Shown: positions 1 to 11,203 of the stretch, in pieces
How positions within the stretch are numbered: the first letter of the stretch is position 1
How the letters are laid out: each line of letters starts with the position of its first letter
Source: Pseudoips prasinana
Taxonomy: Eukaryota > Arthropoda > Insecta > Lepidoptera > Nolidae
DNA length: 64,000 nucleotides
Direction: 5' to 3'
Assembly: GCA_951640165.1 (NCBI GenBank)
Contig: OX621240.1
Coordinates: forward strand, 37,080,713 to 37,144,712
The notes under the pieces: generated by a model
What the model saw: the letters and a program-made list of their open reading frames with translations, nothing else
The model's database searches: none
Told to the model about the DNA's origin: nothing
Position numbers and translations under genes: made by a program

Positions 1-127
1 TACTCTTTCACGCAATAACTACCGAACGGATTTTGATGAAACTTTGTAGTAGTATAGCTTATATATTCGAATAACACATAAGCTATAATTTATAAAGCTT
101 AACGCGGGTAAAACTTGTCACAGCTTG
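1..127 (+). mobile_element. Helitron 3' fragment
   Basis: The segment has the body of the Helitron family that recurs at 48.4 kb and 55.3 kb (TACTCTTTCACGCAATAACT, then GATTTTGATGAAACTTTG, then TTAACGCGGGTAAAA). The 3' end is degraded: it reads CACAGCTTGT where intact copies read CACAGCTAGT. The 5' part lies outside the window. Confidence 0.7.
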
Positions 128-570
128 TTATTTATATAAGTATTTATTTACAAAAGAAAAGTAATATCAGTAGTATAAGTAGTGTATCTGATAGCTGTGT
201 GTGAATAATGTCTTAGGATGTTATTATTATTACCGTTATGTGAAGAAATGAAATACAAAAGGCAATGGTACCCCCAGATCTTCAAGGCACAAAAGCCTGA
301 CTAAACGGCTTAATTCCCTCGGGCACAGAGGTGATAATATAAAATCAGTCACAAGTCGTTTTTGGCAGTGAAACACACTTAAACAGATAAGTCCTTTGAA
401 ATCCCTCAAAGTGAAACCGATCAATGTTACCTCACTTAGCTGAAAGAACAAAAAGTGCATGTCAAAGAGAGTTAGCGCTTTGTAACCGGTCTGTTGTTAG
501 CTAGACAAAGGCACGTTTGCATAATCCGATGTCCTGATCTGTCCCTACCGCCAACAGGGTTCGTAAATCT
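128..570. other. SINE tail fragment then unassigned DNA
   Basis: Positions 128-234 match the 3' half of the SINE family seen complete at 22077-22360 (AAGTATTTATTTACAAAAGA, then GTGTGTGAATAATGTCTTAGGATG and an ATT run). From 235 to 570 I recognise no gene or repeat boundary; the short open frames there have no family resemblance. Confidence 0.45.
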
Positions 571-876
571 TCTATACATACAAATAAATAAAATTGAAGT
601 GTCTGTTTGTAATATTGAAATAACCGATTTTTACTACATGTATATGAATATATATAGGGTACATACTCCAAAATAACATTTTTTACAATTTTTGTCTGTC
701 TGTCTGTCTGTTTGTTCCGGCTAATCTCTGAAATAGCTGGACCGATTTTGACGGGACTTTTATTGGCAGGTGGCTGATGTAATAAGGAGTAACTTAGGCT
801 ACTTTTATTTTTGAAAAAACAAAAATAAAACAAAATAAACAAATTAACACGCGGACGAAGTCGCGGGCACAGCTAG
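571..876 (+). mobile_element. Non-autonomous Helitron, LEP1-like family, copy 1
   Basis: It starts TCTATACATACAAATAAATA and ends with a GCGGAC/GTCGCG hairpin followed by GGGCACAGCTAG|T. A 3' hairpin about ten bases before CTAG and insertion between A and T are Helitron hallmarks. Two more copies lie at 47870-48172 (+) and 49765-50087 (-). No Rep/helicase coding is present. The exact 5' base is uncertain because TCT occurs twice (568 or 571). Confidence 0.85.
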
Positions 877-950
877 TAGAAAATATAAGCAGAAATCTTT
901 TAACTAAATATTGATCTGAGTAAGGATATAAAAATATAATAAATAAATAA

Positions 951-1316
951 AATAAAAAAGGTTTTTATTCATGTAGACTTTAAAAAGCGCTTGTATATTT
1001 CAGAACATGTTTGTAGTAATATAGTTAAGTATACATAATTATTTCTAGTTACATATAGATATTTAGGTACACGGATGTTTATAACATTTTTAAAATGTAT
1101 TTCATAAAGGTGATATTTAGCTACCTTGTATAAAGTTATTGTTTAGGTTTAATAATCGAAATTTATAGTCTAAACTATATTTTACTACATATTGCCTGAA
1201 TGGTTCTGTCTATATTAAGGTGCGAATTCAATAGTATTATTATGATGGACCTTGTGTTTATAACGACGGTCGCGCATTAATGCTACCACCGGATCCAATG
1301 CGCCCTAACTGAGATA
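951..1316 (-). mobile_element. LINE-like 3'-end repeat (CATGTTCTGAC family)
   Basis: On the minus strand this ends GTCTACnTGAATAAAAACC followed by a T/A-rich tail, preceded by a conserved block around GGATCCGGTGGTAGCATTAA. The AATAAA near one end and a variable T/A tail suggest a retroelement 3' end. Related copies occur near 12.3, 17.2, 26.3, 37.2, 43.3, 44.2, 44.8 and 54.6 kb. The parent element is not identified. Confidence 0.6.
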
Positions 1317-1320
1317 GAAT

Positions 1321-1635
1321 ATTTTTATACAACTATGTGAGCAAACAAAAATACGTCTCACCTGGTGGCACGCGGTTACCGTAGCCTATGGAAGCCTGAA
1401 ACATCCGGGTTATCTTAATCTCGCCATTTTTATACAACTATGTGACTAAACAAAAATACGTCTCACCTGATGGTACGCGGTTACCGTAGCCTATGTAAGC
1501 CTGAAACATCCGGGTTATCTTAATCTCGCCATTTTTATACAACTATGTGAGCAAACAAAAATACGTCTCACCTGATGTTACGCGGTTACCGTAGCCTATG
1601 TAAGCCTGAAACATCCGGGTTATCTTAATCTCGCC
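1321..1635. repeat. 105-bp tandem repeat, three units
   Basis: Units start at 1321, 1426 and 1531, each with ATTTTTATACAACTATGTGA and ending ATCTTAATCTCGCC. Only a few substitutions separate the units (for example TGGTGGCACG, TGATGGTACG and TGATGTTACG), so the array is young. No open frame is maintained through it. Confidence 0.9.
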
Positions 1636-1827
1636 ATTATTAAGGGCCCCAAGCTATAGTTTCGTATGCAAACATTGTCAGCTCATTCCACCATCAAAGC
1701 GCTCGTGGGGAGAGATCATTGATTGATTGCGTGTCGCAAGTGTCATAAGGTAAGATAACCACTAGCCGACAGTGGAGCCATATGTCTATTTATAATGGCG
1801 CTGTGTCGATTATTGGAAAGAATATCA

Positions 1828-1898
1828 CCACCTCATCTCATTCCAGGTGCCGTCCCAGAGAAAAGGCAGCAACATCTCTGTGTACTATGACCATCATC
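1828..1898 (+). repeat. Fragment of CTCATTCC repeat family
   Basis: A short piece (CACCTCATCTCATTCC, then GCAGCAACATCTCTGTGTACTATGACCATC) of the family seen at 16951-17165, 17760-18010, 25740-25870, 28757-28890 and 62935-63095. Confidence 0.55.
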
Positions 1899-2150
1899 GT
1901 CACCGTAGCCTAGTTGGTAGTGCTCCTGCCTACGAAGCTGGTGGTCCTGGGTTCGAATCCCGGTAAGTGCAAATATTTGTGTGATGAGCACGAATATTTG
2001 TTTCTGAGTCATGGATGTTTTCTATGTATATAAGTATTTATCTATCTGTATAAGTATGTATATCGTCGCCTGGTACCCATAGTACAAGCTTTGCTTAGTT
2101 TGAGGCTAGGATGATCTGTGTGACATTGTCCCTAGATACTATTATTATCA
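1899..2150 (+). mobile_element. tRNA-derived SINE, family A
   Basis: The 5' head has pol III promoter boxes: A box TAGCCTAGTTGGTAGTG and B box GGTTCGAATCC. A tRNA-unrelated body follows (AAATATTTGTGTGATGAGCACG, TATGTATATCGTCGCCTGGT, TGATCTGTGTGACATTGTCC) and an ATT-rich tail. The head does not fold into a full tRNA and is followed by the SINE body, so it is not a tRNA gene. Eight or more copies in both orientations lie in this window. Confidence 0.9.
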
Positions 2151-3547
2151 TACTAAGGTCGCATACCCATTTGCCATGCATGGCGTGGCGATATCAAACC
2201 CAAAACACCAGGGAGCTGAGCTGGTAGTGAGGACACCACCTTTACCACTACGCCACAAATGCAGTCACATACTTCAACCATTAAAATGTCTAATTCAAGT
2301 TTATACGACTTATCAATATCTTCCGATACCTGCATTATTGCATGATGGATGTTTTGCGTTAATGGAAGAAATCCATCCTATTTGGAGGCAATTTGTTGCC
2401 TCCAGGTGACCTAAATAAGCCTCTGATGAACGTTCAGGCTATTACGTTAGATTACCATTTATATTACGCCGTGTTTTATAACCGGTACGGTGGAACCAGG
2501 GTACTAATAGCTGGTAAAATATTCATTCTATAATGCGCAGCTAATGATCTGTAGGTATAAAATTACGGTTGGCTTAAAGGTGCATTCAAATAATTCAAAC
2601 AAATTCTAATGTTATATAATTCTCCGTAAAGGTGTTAATATGGGAACTGATGAATTTATTTGCCGGTGCGTATCGTTCGTAGCTTAACGTCAGAGCGCGC
2701 ACCCGATAAAGTAGTAGTTATTGTTAAAGATATATTCTAAAACACCAAAAAAATGGTTATATGTTATTAAAAAATTATTAACAAATATTCAAAGCAATTT
2801 TAACATGATTTTTTAAAAATTATAGTAATGCTTGTATGTTTAGTTTAAGTTTTCATATTTGCTGTGCCCTACAGGGTCCATAATTGTACGTAGCTATAAG
2901 CATTATTATTCGAAGATCTGTATTATTGACATTATTAAATGCAAATAAAGATATGAACATGAAAATAGAATACAACTCACTTAAAAATGGGAAATAACAC
3001 AGTTTAATATCGATTGATCTTAGGGAACGAGAATAGGAACAAACAGTTTACAGTTAGGCTAAGAGACTTTCACTGCTTCAACGGAAAACAGAGGGGACTA
3101 GAGACTTAAGCCATCTATCGAATAAAGAACAGAAGGCACCTTCTTTTAGTTTTAAACCTCGACTCAAAGTGAAAACTAAAGATAGGCGATATATTCCGGC
3201 CAGTCAGAACATCAATCTATTGCTGCGTGACACTGCTACTGGACTTTTGAATGCTAATGTAGATTAACTAACTTTTCATTGAATAAACTCGTAAATAAGT
3301 TTCAGTTTAATATTCCCTTCAGGTAACGAGTAAGCTCCCGTTACCGCTTAGCGTGTTTGATTGCAAAACGTCGCCAATTACAACATCAAAGCTTGCCGCC
3401 GCCCAAACCTGGAATAAACTCCTGCAAATTAAGTTTTAAAGTACATAGCTTACAGTAAATAAGCAACCAAGTTGTTCCTAAAGTTCGGGCACCATGGATT
3501 ATGTTAATTAATTGAAAATGGGTAAACCGGCAGGTTATTGTATTGTG
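2151..3547. other. No gene seen
   Basis: A+T-rich DNA with no recognisable coding or family-level repeat on either strand. Short open frames lack codon structure. It may be host intergenic sequence or old transposon remains. Confidence 0.5.
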
Positions 3548-3927
3548 ACTGCCTCGTTGGTCTAGCGGTAGCGTGGTCACCCGCAGAAAACGAGCTCCTG
3601 GGTTCAAATCCCGGGTCGGGCCAAAAGTGATTTTGGGACTTTTCTGTAAAAAGAAAAATTTCTCAGCATCAGCCTGAAGTCTGGGAGTTGGCGCTATAAT
3701 ACCCCCGTGCCTCGGAGAGCACGTAAAGCCGTTGGTCCTGTACCTGACCTCTTTCCAGTCGTGTCGCTAGGCGTCCCATCGGATCATGAGAGTGATGGAA
3801 TAGAAAGTGATCCTGTGTTTGCGCACAAACTTGAGCAATATAATATGTCCCGCGCAGATGGCTAATCTCTATTGAGACTTGACGCCGTAGCCGAAATTCG
3901 GCTAGGAGGACATTATTATTATTATTG
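3548..3927 (+). mobile_element. tRNA-derived SINE, family B, full-length copy
   Basis: The head reads GCCTCGTTGGTCTAGCGGTA with B box GGTTCAAATCCC. The body contains TTTTGGGACTTTTCTGTAAA, CGGAGAGCACGTAAAGCCGT, TGAGAGTGATGGAATAGAAA and GCCGAAATTCGGCTAGGAGG, and the tail is (ATT)n. Other copies: 5711-6155 (-), 49192-49557 (-), 52389-52750 (+). Fragments lie in the 53-56 kb duplication. Confidence 0.88.
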
Positions 3928-3988
3928 TATGTTGCGGTTAAATTTAAATCGTTTAGTAGTAGTGAAACTGACAAAGGTTGCGAATTTA

Positions 3989-4520
3989 ATACCCAGGTTA
4001 GCCGAGGAGTTGACATTCAAACGCAAAATTTATATACTTTATGATGGAGGAGTATGCGAATCACCCCCAAGTATGTTTTACGATTTTGCGTAGTTTTGGA
4101 GATAGAATATTTTTAATGATTATTTTAGTAAATTTAGTAAATTTCACCTAACATCAGTTTTCGTTTTTTTTCGTTCGGTTGAAAAGAATATTTTTAATGA
4201 TTTCTTTCGTAAATTTCACCTAACATCAGTTTTCGATTTTTTTCTCGTTCGGTTGAAAATAACTAGTTCAGTTTTTTTGCCATAACTAATTATCATAGTT
4301 TAACCTAACCCCCTAAAAAGTATGGCTTATCTAATCATTCCAGAACTGACTTAGAATTTATTCAAAAGTGCAAAATTAGGGTTAGAGCTCAGGACACATA
4401 CATTTACAAAGTATCAAAAATAATTGAAATGGGGAGATTATTGTTTATGATTCGGATACTCCTCATCATACAGTATCTAAATTTTGCGTTTGAGCGTCAA
4501 TTCCTCGGCCACCCTGTATA
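3989..4520. mobile_element. Long-TIR foldback element (MITE)
   Basis: The ends are inverted copies of about 70 bp. The left has GCCGAGGAGTTGACATTCAA ... GGAGGAGTATGCGAATCA. The right, read in reverse complement, has GCCGAGGAATTGACGCTCAA ... GAGGAGTATCCGAATC. The middle carries a roughly 81-bp tandem duplication. No transposase is present and the superfamily is unknown. Confidence 0.75.
4105..4259. repeat. Two-unit tandem repeat (about 81 bp)
   Basis: The sequence GAATATTTTTAATGATT ... CACCTAACATCAGTTTTCG ... TCGGTTGAAAA starts at 4105 and again at 4186. It lies inside the foldback element at 3989-4520. Confidence 0.8.
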
Positions 4521-4728
4521 TTTATTGGTGTTTTCTATTTATTGTATGTATATTCTAATACAAGCTTTATTCTTTATTTTAATTCGGAACTTTTGACAAT
4601 TCACGCCAGTTCCATCCTACCATAAACCAACTAACAACACATTTACACTATTATCAAGATACTCAGTAATACTAACTAGGTATGTAAATCACACAACTCA
4701 TACACCATTTTAGCTTCACGTGATATGG

Positions 4729-5150
4729 GTCATCATCATCATCATCATCATATCAGCCGAAAGACGTCCACTGCTGGACAAAGGCCTCCCCCAAAGATCT
4801 CCACAATTTCCGGTCTTGCGCTATCCGCATCCAGTGATTTCCAGCGACCCGCACAAGATCATCGGTCTATCCTACCCACGCTGCGTCTTCCGGTTCGTAG
4901 TCGCCACTCGAGAACCTTTCTGCCCCAGCGGCCGTCGGCTCTACGAGCTATGTGCCCTGCCCACTGCCACTTCAGCTTGGCAATTCTTACGGCTATGTCG
5001 GCTGCGGATATTAACATTTCTGATTCGATCTCGCAGGTAAACTCCAAGCATAGCCCTTTCCATTGCTCTTTGGGTGACCTTGAGCCGCCTGATAAGGCCC
5101 ATAGTGAGCGACCACGTCTCCGTTCCGCAAGTCATCATTAGCAACACTGG
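4729..5150 (-). pseudogene. RTE-like LINE 3' fragment, RT C-terminus
   Basis: Minus-strand reading gives C-terminal pieces of a non-LTR reverse transcriptase in two frames: GTETWSLTMGLIRR..QRAMERAML, then KLKWQWAGHIARRADGRWG and VLEWRLRTGRRSVG. Frameshifts and a small deletion break the frame. The 3' end is QQWTSF-type coding followed by an (ATG)n tail, seen on the plus strand as a CAT run at 4730. It is the same family as 28009, 33951, 39158 and 51661. Confidence 0.8.
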
Positions 5151-5593
5151 TCGAAGACTTTCGACTTTACTTGAGTGATATGATATGGGTGCCGATAAAA
5201 TACTATGGAAGAAGCCTAAATCAAATTTAGTAGCATTAAGATCACTTTACATTTTATACAAATAAAATTCTATTCTATTCTATTCAATATTCCATCAAAA
5301 TATGGTGCACTTCCTCAACTTCTATTCACACATCACATCACATAAAGGAGACTTAACTTTCTTCATCAAGAATGCAAACACTTTCAATGGTATGTGACTA
5401 GAATGGACCCTTGAACGTGTTTGCATTCTTGAAGCTCAGTTTGGGTTAGACGGCGTTGTGTGATTTGTCCTCGATATATAATTAAACTAAATAACAATCA
5501 TAGTGGTAATATAATACAATAAGCTAAGCTGATGTGTGTCGTTCTTTGCCTCAACGTTAAATTGTACGAGTAGCAGACTTGAATGGCCTCTGA

Positions 5594-5594
<1 letters not shown>
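5151..5594. other. No gene seen
   Basis: A short (ATTCT)n-like run occurs near 5264-5284, similar to the tail of the LINE at 35.0 kb. Otherwise nothing is recognised. Confidence 0.4.

Positions 5595-5667
<73 letters not shown>
5595..5667. repeat. (TA)n microsatellite
   Basis: About 36 uninterrupted TA dinucleotides. The apparent open frame across it (YIYIYI) is a low-complexity artefact. Confidence 0.95.
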
Positions 5668-5669
<2 letters not shown>

Positions 5670-5710
5670 TCAAGTATATAAGTTATATATATATATATGT
5701 GTGTGTAAAA

Positions 5711-6155
5711 AGGTTCTCCGAGGCACAGTGGTGTGATACCGTCATCTTCCAGACTTTAGACTGATATTGAGAATTATTTATTATACAAAACATAAATGAG
5801 TTTGCTTCAGACCACACGACTGAAGTAAAACTTAGTTATACGAAACGTAACTGGCTATGAGAGAAAGAAAATAGGTGCTCACACCTCACACTTCCTCTCT
5901 TGCCTTGCAGTACCTAATACACGCAACGTAACTTTCTCTCTTTCAATCTTCACTAACTTAAATCTCCCTCTCCATTCGCTTCGCCCGATCACACTTTTCG
6001 TAACGCTCTCATCTCGCATTCACTAACTACTTCTCGTGCGTAGAAGTTTTAATGCAAAAAAAATCCACAATCACCTCTTAGCCCGAACCGGTATTTGAAC
6101 CCAGTACCTCATTACGTGCGGTTGAACACGCTGCCGCTAGACGAACGCGGCAGTC
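5711..6155 (-). mobile_element. SINE family B copy with nested repeat
   Basis: The 3' half on the minus strand is at 5711-5775 (CCGAGGCACAG..GTGATACCG) and the tRNA-like head at 6050-6155 (TTTGAACCCAGTACCTC ... CCGCTAGACGAACGCGGCAG). Between them (about 5790-6046) lies another repeat, AGACCACACGACTGAAGTAA ... TTCGCCCGATCACACTTTTC, whose relatives are at 36640 and 45654. The SINE therefore predates that insertion. Confidence 0.75.
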
Positions 6156-6692
6156 AATGTCTCGATGCTAGAAATAGCCTTATGATAACATAGAACAACT
6201 TTAGTAACCTTTATTCGCAAATAACCAATTTCATAGTATGAAACTCGAGATCAAAGAGAGAGACAGCAACCCACCTTTCCTGTAGAAATCGATAGGTACC
6301 CAAGATTGAGAATTTCTTAAGGGGAGACATGCCCACAACTTACCCGTATGAAATATTATTATTAGTGAACAGACAAGCAGTCGATTCAACTGGTAAGTCC
6401 TTGTATCCAGCTTTTCTCCATTAGTTTCTATTGCAGCTGAGATATTAATCGAGTCTATTTTTGAATTGATTCACATTTTGGGCTGAATTTCGTTTGGGAG
6501 TTTTTTCCACGCTGTTTAAAAAGTGTTTGTGAGGGTTGTTGTAAGATAAATTGGTACACAATTTAAGATGATGTCCTCGTAAATGGGTATTATCACTGCG
6601 TAGGAATAAAATAATGTGCTAATACCGAAACAAAAATAATATTTTTTACAAAACTATAAATATAATAGTACCTTGCCACTCCATCGTTTTAT
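6156..6692. other. No gene seen
   Basis: A+T-rich spacer with no recognised family and no plausible exon. Confidence 0.4.
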
Positions 6693-6696
6693 TTAA

Positions 6697-7060
6697 GAGG
6701 CCTATTACAGTCCACTAGCGCCGCCAATCGAAAAAATGTCATAACTCGTAAATAGAATCAAAAATACAAAATATCTTCTATTATTACTGTGGAAAAGGCA
6801 ATAACGTAATTGTATAACACCTTATCAACACCTGAAATATAGCTGTTTAGCTAAATCGTGCATTCAAAACATAAACGGCCGTTTTTGTTACAAATGCACG
6901 ATTTAGCTAAACAGCTATATTTCAAGTGTTGACAATATGTTATAAAATTTTGTTATTGCCTTTTCTACAGTAATAATAGACCACATTTTTTATTTTTGAT
7001 TCTATTTACGAGTTATGACATTTTTTCGATTGGCGGCGCTAGTGGACTGTAAAAGGCCCC
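6697..7060. mobile_element. Foldback MITE with TTAA target duplication
   Basis: Flanking TTAA occurs at 6693-6696 and 7061-7064. The terminal repeats run inward for about 160 bp. The left starts GAGGCCTATTACAGTCCACT and the right, reverse-complemented, starts GGGGCCTTTTACAGTCCACT. Both continue AGCGCCGCCAATCG and on through GTCATAACTCGTAAATAG. A TTAA duplication is the signature of piggyBac-type integration, so this is probably a piggyBac-mobilised MITE; that assignment is inference. Confidence 0.82.
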
Positions 7061-7064
7061 TTAA

Positions 7065-7655
7065 AGATATTCGGGACGATATTTTAAAGATATTTACGTT
7101 ATTAAATACTCGTGTTTACGATACAACTAATCACAAAACAATATCGGAGCGTATTTCTTATAAACGTCACTTTTTAAACTTAACCTTTACTTTACTGTTC
7201 CGGATGAAGTTCATCTCGAATTCCCGGAGCTAACACCGATCATCTGGAGCATCGAAAGGCTTTTAGTGGGTAACCCTGGGGACCCCCACTTACCGTGCCA
7301 TCTCTCCACGCAGCGGGGAGCTCTATAAGTATTCCAGGATGAGCAAATAAACTAGCTTAGCAAGTTTATAGAGGCGAACCAATAAGCAAATAAGCCACCA
7401 ACTAAGTTACCCCAGAACACTCCCTTTAAAGTTCCAACCTATGTTACTGACTACTGAGCCAGAGGTCGTAAGTTCGATCCTCGCCCGGGACAAATCTTTC
7501 TGCGATGAGTACGATTATTTGTTGTGTAGTGCTTGGGTGTAATTGATCTATAATAACTTTGATCTTTTGATACATACCATAGTATACTCACAACTTCCAC
7601 CTTTTTATATTATTTTTTCCTTGTCGACCCAACGCACGGTTGAAAGAATATCTTA
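7065..7655. other. Unassigned, with SINE D-like fragment
   Basis: Positions 7441-7560 resemble a degenerate SINE head and body (GTAAGTTCGATCCTCGCCCG, then TTTCTGCGATGAGTACGATT). No gene is seen in the rest. Confidence 0.4.
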
Positions 7656-7659
7656 TAAA

Positions 7660-8150
7660 TTATATTGAAGAGATCGCTACCAAGCGATAAGACCGCCGAT
7701 TGTATCTGTATTTTCTTATCTTGAGTTCATGTACTGCGGTGTCTTTTTTGGTGCAATAAAGCGTACTCTATCTATCTATCCATGTTCATGTATGCACAAA
7801 GTTTGCAAGAATTCCAAAGACTTGTCAACAATCACTATCTGTCACTACAAGACTCACAACACAATTAGGAGCATAATATATTATATGTATTTATTATTTG
7901 TAATATATTTATATTTTCTTTTTATTTATTTCTTTATTTATTGTACCCATAGGTACTATTAGTAATGTACCTGTACACCGACAACTGCCCCTCTCAACAA
8001 CTCCATTCTCCGATCTTTACTTTGGTTGTCTGGAAGAGATCACATTTTGTGATAAGACCGCACATTGTATACTTTTAAGGTTTTAATTGTTTTTTATTTT
8101 GTTATTTCTTTGGTGTACAATAAATAGTTTATCTATCTATCTATGTATTA
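7660..8150 (+). mobile_element. Two LINE-like 3' ends with (TCTA)n tails
   Basis: Positions 7670-7775 (GAAGAGATCGCTACCAAGCG, ATAAGACCGCC, GTGCAATAAAG, then TCTATCTATC) and 8030-8146 (GAAGAGATCACATTTTGTGA, ATAAGACCGC, GTACAATAAATAG, then TCTATCTATC) are two copies of the same end. Others are at 20600-20745 and 57205-57320. The AATAAA plus microsatellite tail is typical of non-LTR elements; no coding part remains. Confidence 0.6.
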
Positions 8151-8401
8151 AACATATAAGTATGCTTATCAGTTGTCTGGTAGACATAGTACTGGCTCAG
8201 CATAGTCTGAGATCATGCAGTGTGTTAGTTGTCTCTTGATATTTATTATTATTATTAACCTCAAATCAGGGTGGTTAATATGAGAGGACCTTTTTAACGG
8301 ATGTTTCGCCTTACGTTAATAGGCAATCACGGGCCTCTCGGCGCACGTCCGATTGAAGTTCAGAAGAAAAATCAACGTCACGTCATCATTACTGTGACGT
8401 G

Positions 8402-8434
<33 letters not shown>

Positions 8435-10341
8435 CTAGCTGGTGCCCGCGACTTCGTCCGCGACAATTTTGAATGATTACCAATGTAACTACTTACTTCT
8501 AGCTTAATCTAAAAAATATAACTTTTAAAAGAAATAAGCAATATAAATTTAAGAAAACCTAACCTATAAATAACCTAGCTAAGAAATAAACTAAAGACTA
8601 CTTTGCTAGTGTTATTTAAAAAAAAGACCCGATATCATAAACCAAAAACATCAAAGAATACATATCAATTGTCTTTAAGTAAAGTCAGTAAGTCCAATAA
8701 AGTAATATAATAATCAACGATGCATTAATCACAAAGGTAACTCCCATTAGCTTAGGTTGCGACCACGGCATTGATAGGTCTAATATACATCACATTTTGT
8801 GAACGAAACCATAGCGCGATCTAAAACGATGATTATGTGGGCATATATTTTGGGTGAGATTTAGGGGATTATCTTTTGATTCAGTTTTGGACTACCTTTT
8901 ACTTCAAGCAATTATTTATTTTAACCGATATGCCAAATGAGTTCTGCGATCTGAAACGAAATAAACACCATCTAGTTACAAAATTGTGAACTTGTAGATC
9001 AGTAAAATTAAGATGATATTTTTTGGGTTCGATCATCTCGATACGAACAATTTATACTACGCTAACTCGAATTTTGGGTAAATTACTTTTTTATTCCAAT
9101 TTTATTAAATTGACGTTTTCTTAATTTGTTATAAAAAATACCAAAAAAAAAGAAGTTACAGATCTTAACGCTAAATCTTTACTTAGAGGAGAACGAACAC
9201 GACATTTTAAGCAATAAGAAACGAATTTCTTAAGTTGGTGTAAATTTCTGGTGTTGACCTATTGAATCAGTTATGGATTACCTTTTAACAACAAATTATT
9301 CCCTTGATTGCTTTATTTTTAACTGAAATACCAATTTTCATACAAACATCCCCTATTTGTCACCCTTCGTGGTATAATTCTCGGAAATCCGGAAACGTAT
9401 ACTTTTAATTTTTAACTGTAATGCTAAATACCAATTTTCATGCGTTTAACTTAAAACTTGTTGGCACTTTTTTCGTATAAATTACATCCCCAATTTTATG
9501 CCCTTGGGGGTGAATTTTCAAAAATCCTGAAATATATATTATAATTTTTAACTGCAAGTCTATATACATGCCTTTAACATCAAAATTAAGGACTTTCATA
9601 AGATATTTTATCCCTTATTTTACTCCCTTAGGGGTAGTATTTTCAAAAACCCTTCTTCGGTGGATGCTTACGTCATAAAAGGTAACTACTGTCAAAATTC
9701 AAGTCCTAGCTCCAGCCGTTTAGACTGTGCGTTGATATGTCAGTCAGGCAGTATAAAATTATATCCCCTATTTTCCGCCCTTGGGGGTGTAATTTCCAAA
9801 AATCCTGAAATAAATGCTATATATATTTAACATAAAGGCCAAATACTCATTTTCATGCGTTTGACCTCAAAAATATCGCATTTTTCATACAAACTTACAT
9901 CCCCTATTTTATGACCTTCGGAGAGGAATTTTTAATAATCCTGAAATATATATTTTTTATTTTTTACTAAAAAGTCAAATGCTAATTTTCATGCGTTTAA
10001 CTTAAAAATGGAAACTTTCTTCGTACAAACTTACATCCCCTATTTTTCGCCCTTGGGGGTGTACTTTCCAAAAATCCTGAAACATATATTTTTAATTTTT
10101 AACTGCAAGGCCAAATACCAACTTTCATGCCTCTAACTTCAAAAATGGCAAAGTTTCATACTAACTTGGCACCCCCGTTTTACCCCCTTAGGGGTTGAAT
10201 TTCGAAAAATCCTTCCTTATTCCTTGTTTTCATTATAAAGAAAACATCTGTGCAAAATTTCAGCTTTCTAGGGCCAAGGGTTTGGGCTGGGCGTTGATGA
10301 GTCAGTCAGTCAGTCAGGACTTGTCTTTTTATTTATATAGA
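8435..10341 (-). mobile_element. Large non-autonomous Helitron, copy 1
   Basis: On the minus strand it starts TCTATATAAATAAAAAGACA and ends with hairpin GTCGCGG... and GGGCACCAGCTAG|T, inserted between A and T inside a (TA)n run. The interior has about seven units of roughly 135 bp (CATCCCCTATTTT .. CCCTTGGGGGTG .. AAAAATCCTGAAA .. AAATACCAATTTTCATGC). No Rep/helicase ORF is seen. A second copy spans 59114-62696. Confidence 0.85.
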
Positions 10342-10366
10342 TATATATATATATATATATATATAT

Positions 10367-10880
10367 AAGTTCATACTATTAAGGTGATATAGGATTTGGT
10401 ACCGCTGACTTTTTAAGGAAAATATATATATTTAGTCACCGTAGCCTAGTTGGTAGTGATCCTGCCTACGAAGCTGGTGGTCCTGGGTTCGAATCCCGGT
10501 AAGTGCAAATATTTGTGCGATGAGCACGAATATTTGTTTCTGAGTCATGGATGTTTTCTATGTATATAAGTATTTATCTATCTATATAAGTATGTATATC
10601 GTCGCCTGGTACCCATAGTACAAGCTTTGCTTAGTTTGGGGCTAGGATGATCTGTGTGACATTGTCCCGGGGACACCAGGCGACGATATACATACTTATA
10701 TAGATATGTGATGTTATACGTGCTCATCACACAAATATTTGCACTTACCGGGATTCGAACCCAGGACCACCAGCTTCGTAGGCAGGATCACTACCAACTA
10801 GGCTACGGTGACTAAATATATATATTTTCCTTAAAAAGTCAGCGGTATCAAATCCTATATCACCTTAATAGTATGAACTT
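10367..10880. repeat. Inverted duplication of a SINE and its flank
   Basis: The left arm (10367-10668) is about 68 bp of single-copy-looking flank (AAGTTCATACTATTAAGGTG) plus a SINE family A copy in + orientation (10435-10668). The right arm (10669-10880) repeats both in inverse order, ending CACCTTAATAGTATGAACTT. It lacks about 75 bp of the SINE body at the centre. Because the flank is duplicated with the SINE, this is an inverted duplication event and not two SINE insertions. Confidence 0.88.
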
Positions 10881-11203
10881 GTCAACTTAAATTGCAAATT
10901 CTCTTTCAAACGTGAAATAACTGCGACGGCGCCCCTCACTCATTTGATTCTCAGATTCTCTTTTTTATGCAAATTATACTTATACCCTTTTAGAATATTA
11001 TAATGTGACTACTTATCTGAGTTTTTAAATTTTCAGATCGATGCATTTGTAACTGGAAAGATATAATATTAGTCACAAGTCTAGAATTACACTGTAACCA
11101 CTGTGTTCTACAGGATATTAATAATGCAAATTTTTTCATAGGACATAGATACATTATGTAGGTGTTGAATAAAATATAATAGGTTTGAAAAAAATTAAAA
11201 TGA
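10881..11203. other. No gene seen
   Basis: A+T-rich spacer; nothing recognised on either strand. Confidence 0.4.

Noticed and set aside
1321..1635. CRISPR-like array (three regular repeats)
   Set aside because: Units are directly adjacent 105-bp tandem repeats with no spacers, in a eukaryotic genome.
1899..2000. tRNA gene suggested by A and B boxes
   Set aside because: It is the head of SINE family A: no complete acceptor pairing, a SINE body follows, and many dispersed copies exist. The same reasoning applies at 3548, 10435, 22077, 27407 and 52389.
5536..5736. Open frame with a YIYIYI run
   Set aside because: It spans a (TA)n microsatellite.
8435..10341. Autonomous Helitron with Rep/helicase
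   Set aside because: No open frame of useful length on either strand; the interior is an A+T-rich 135-bp repeat array.
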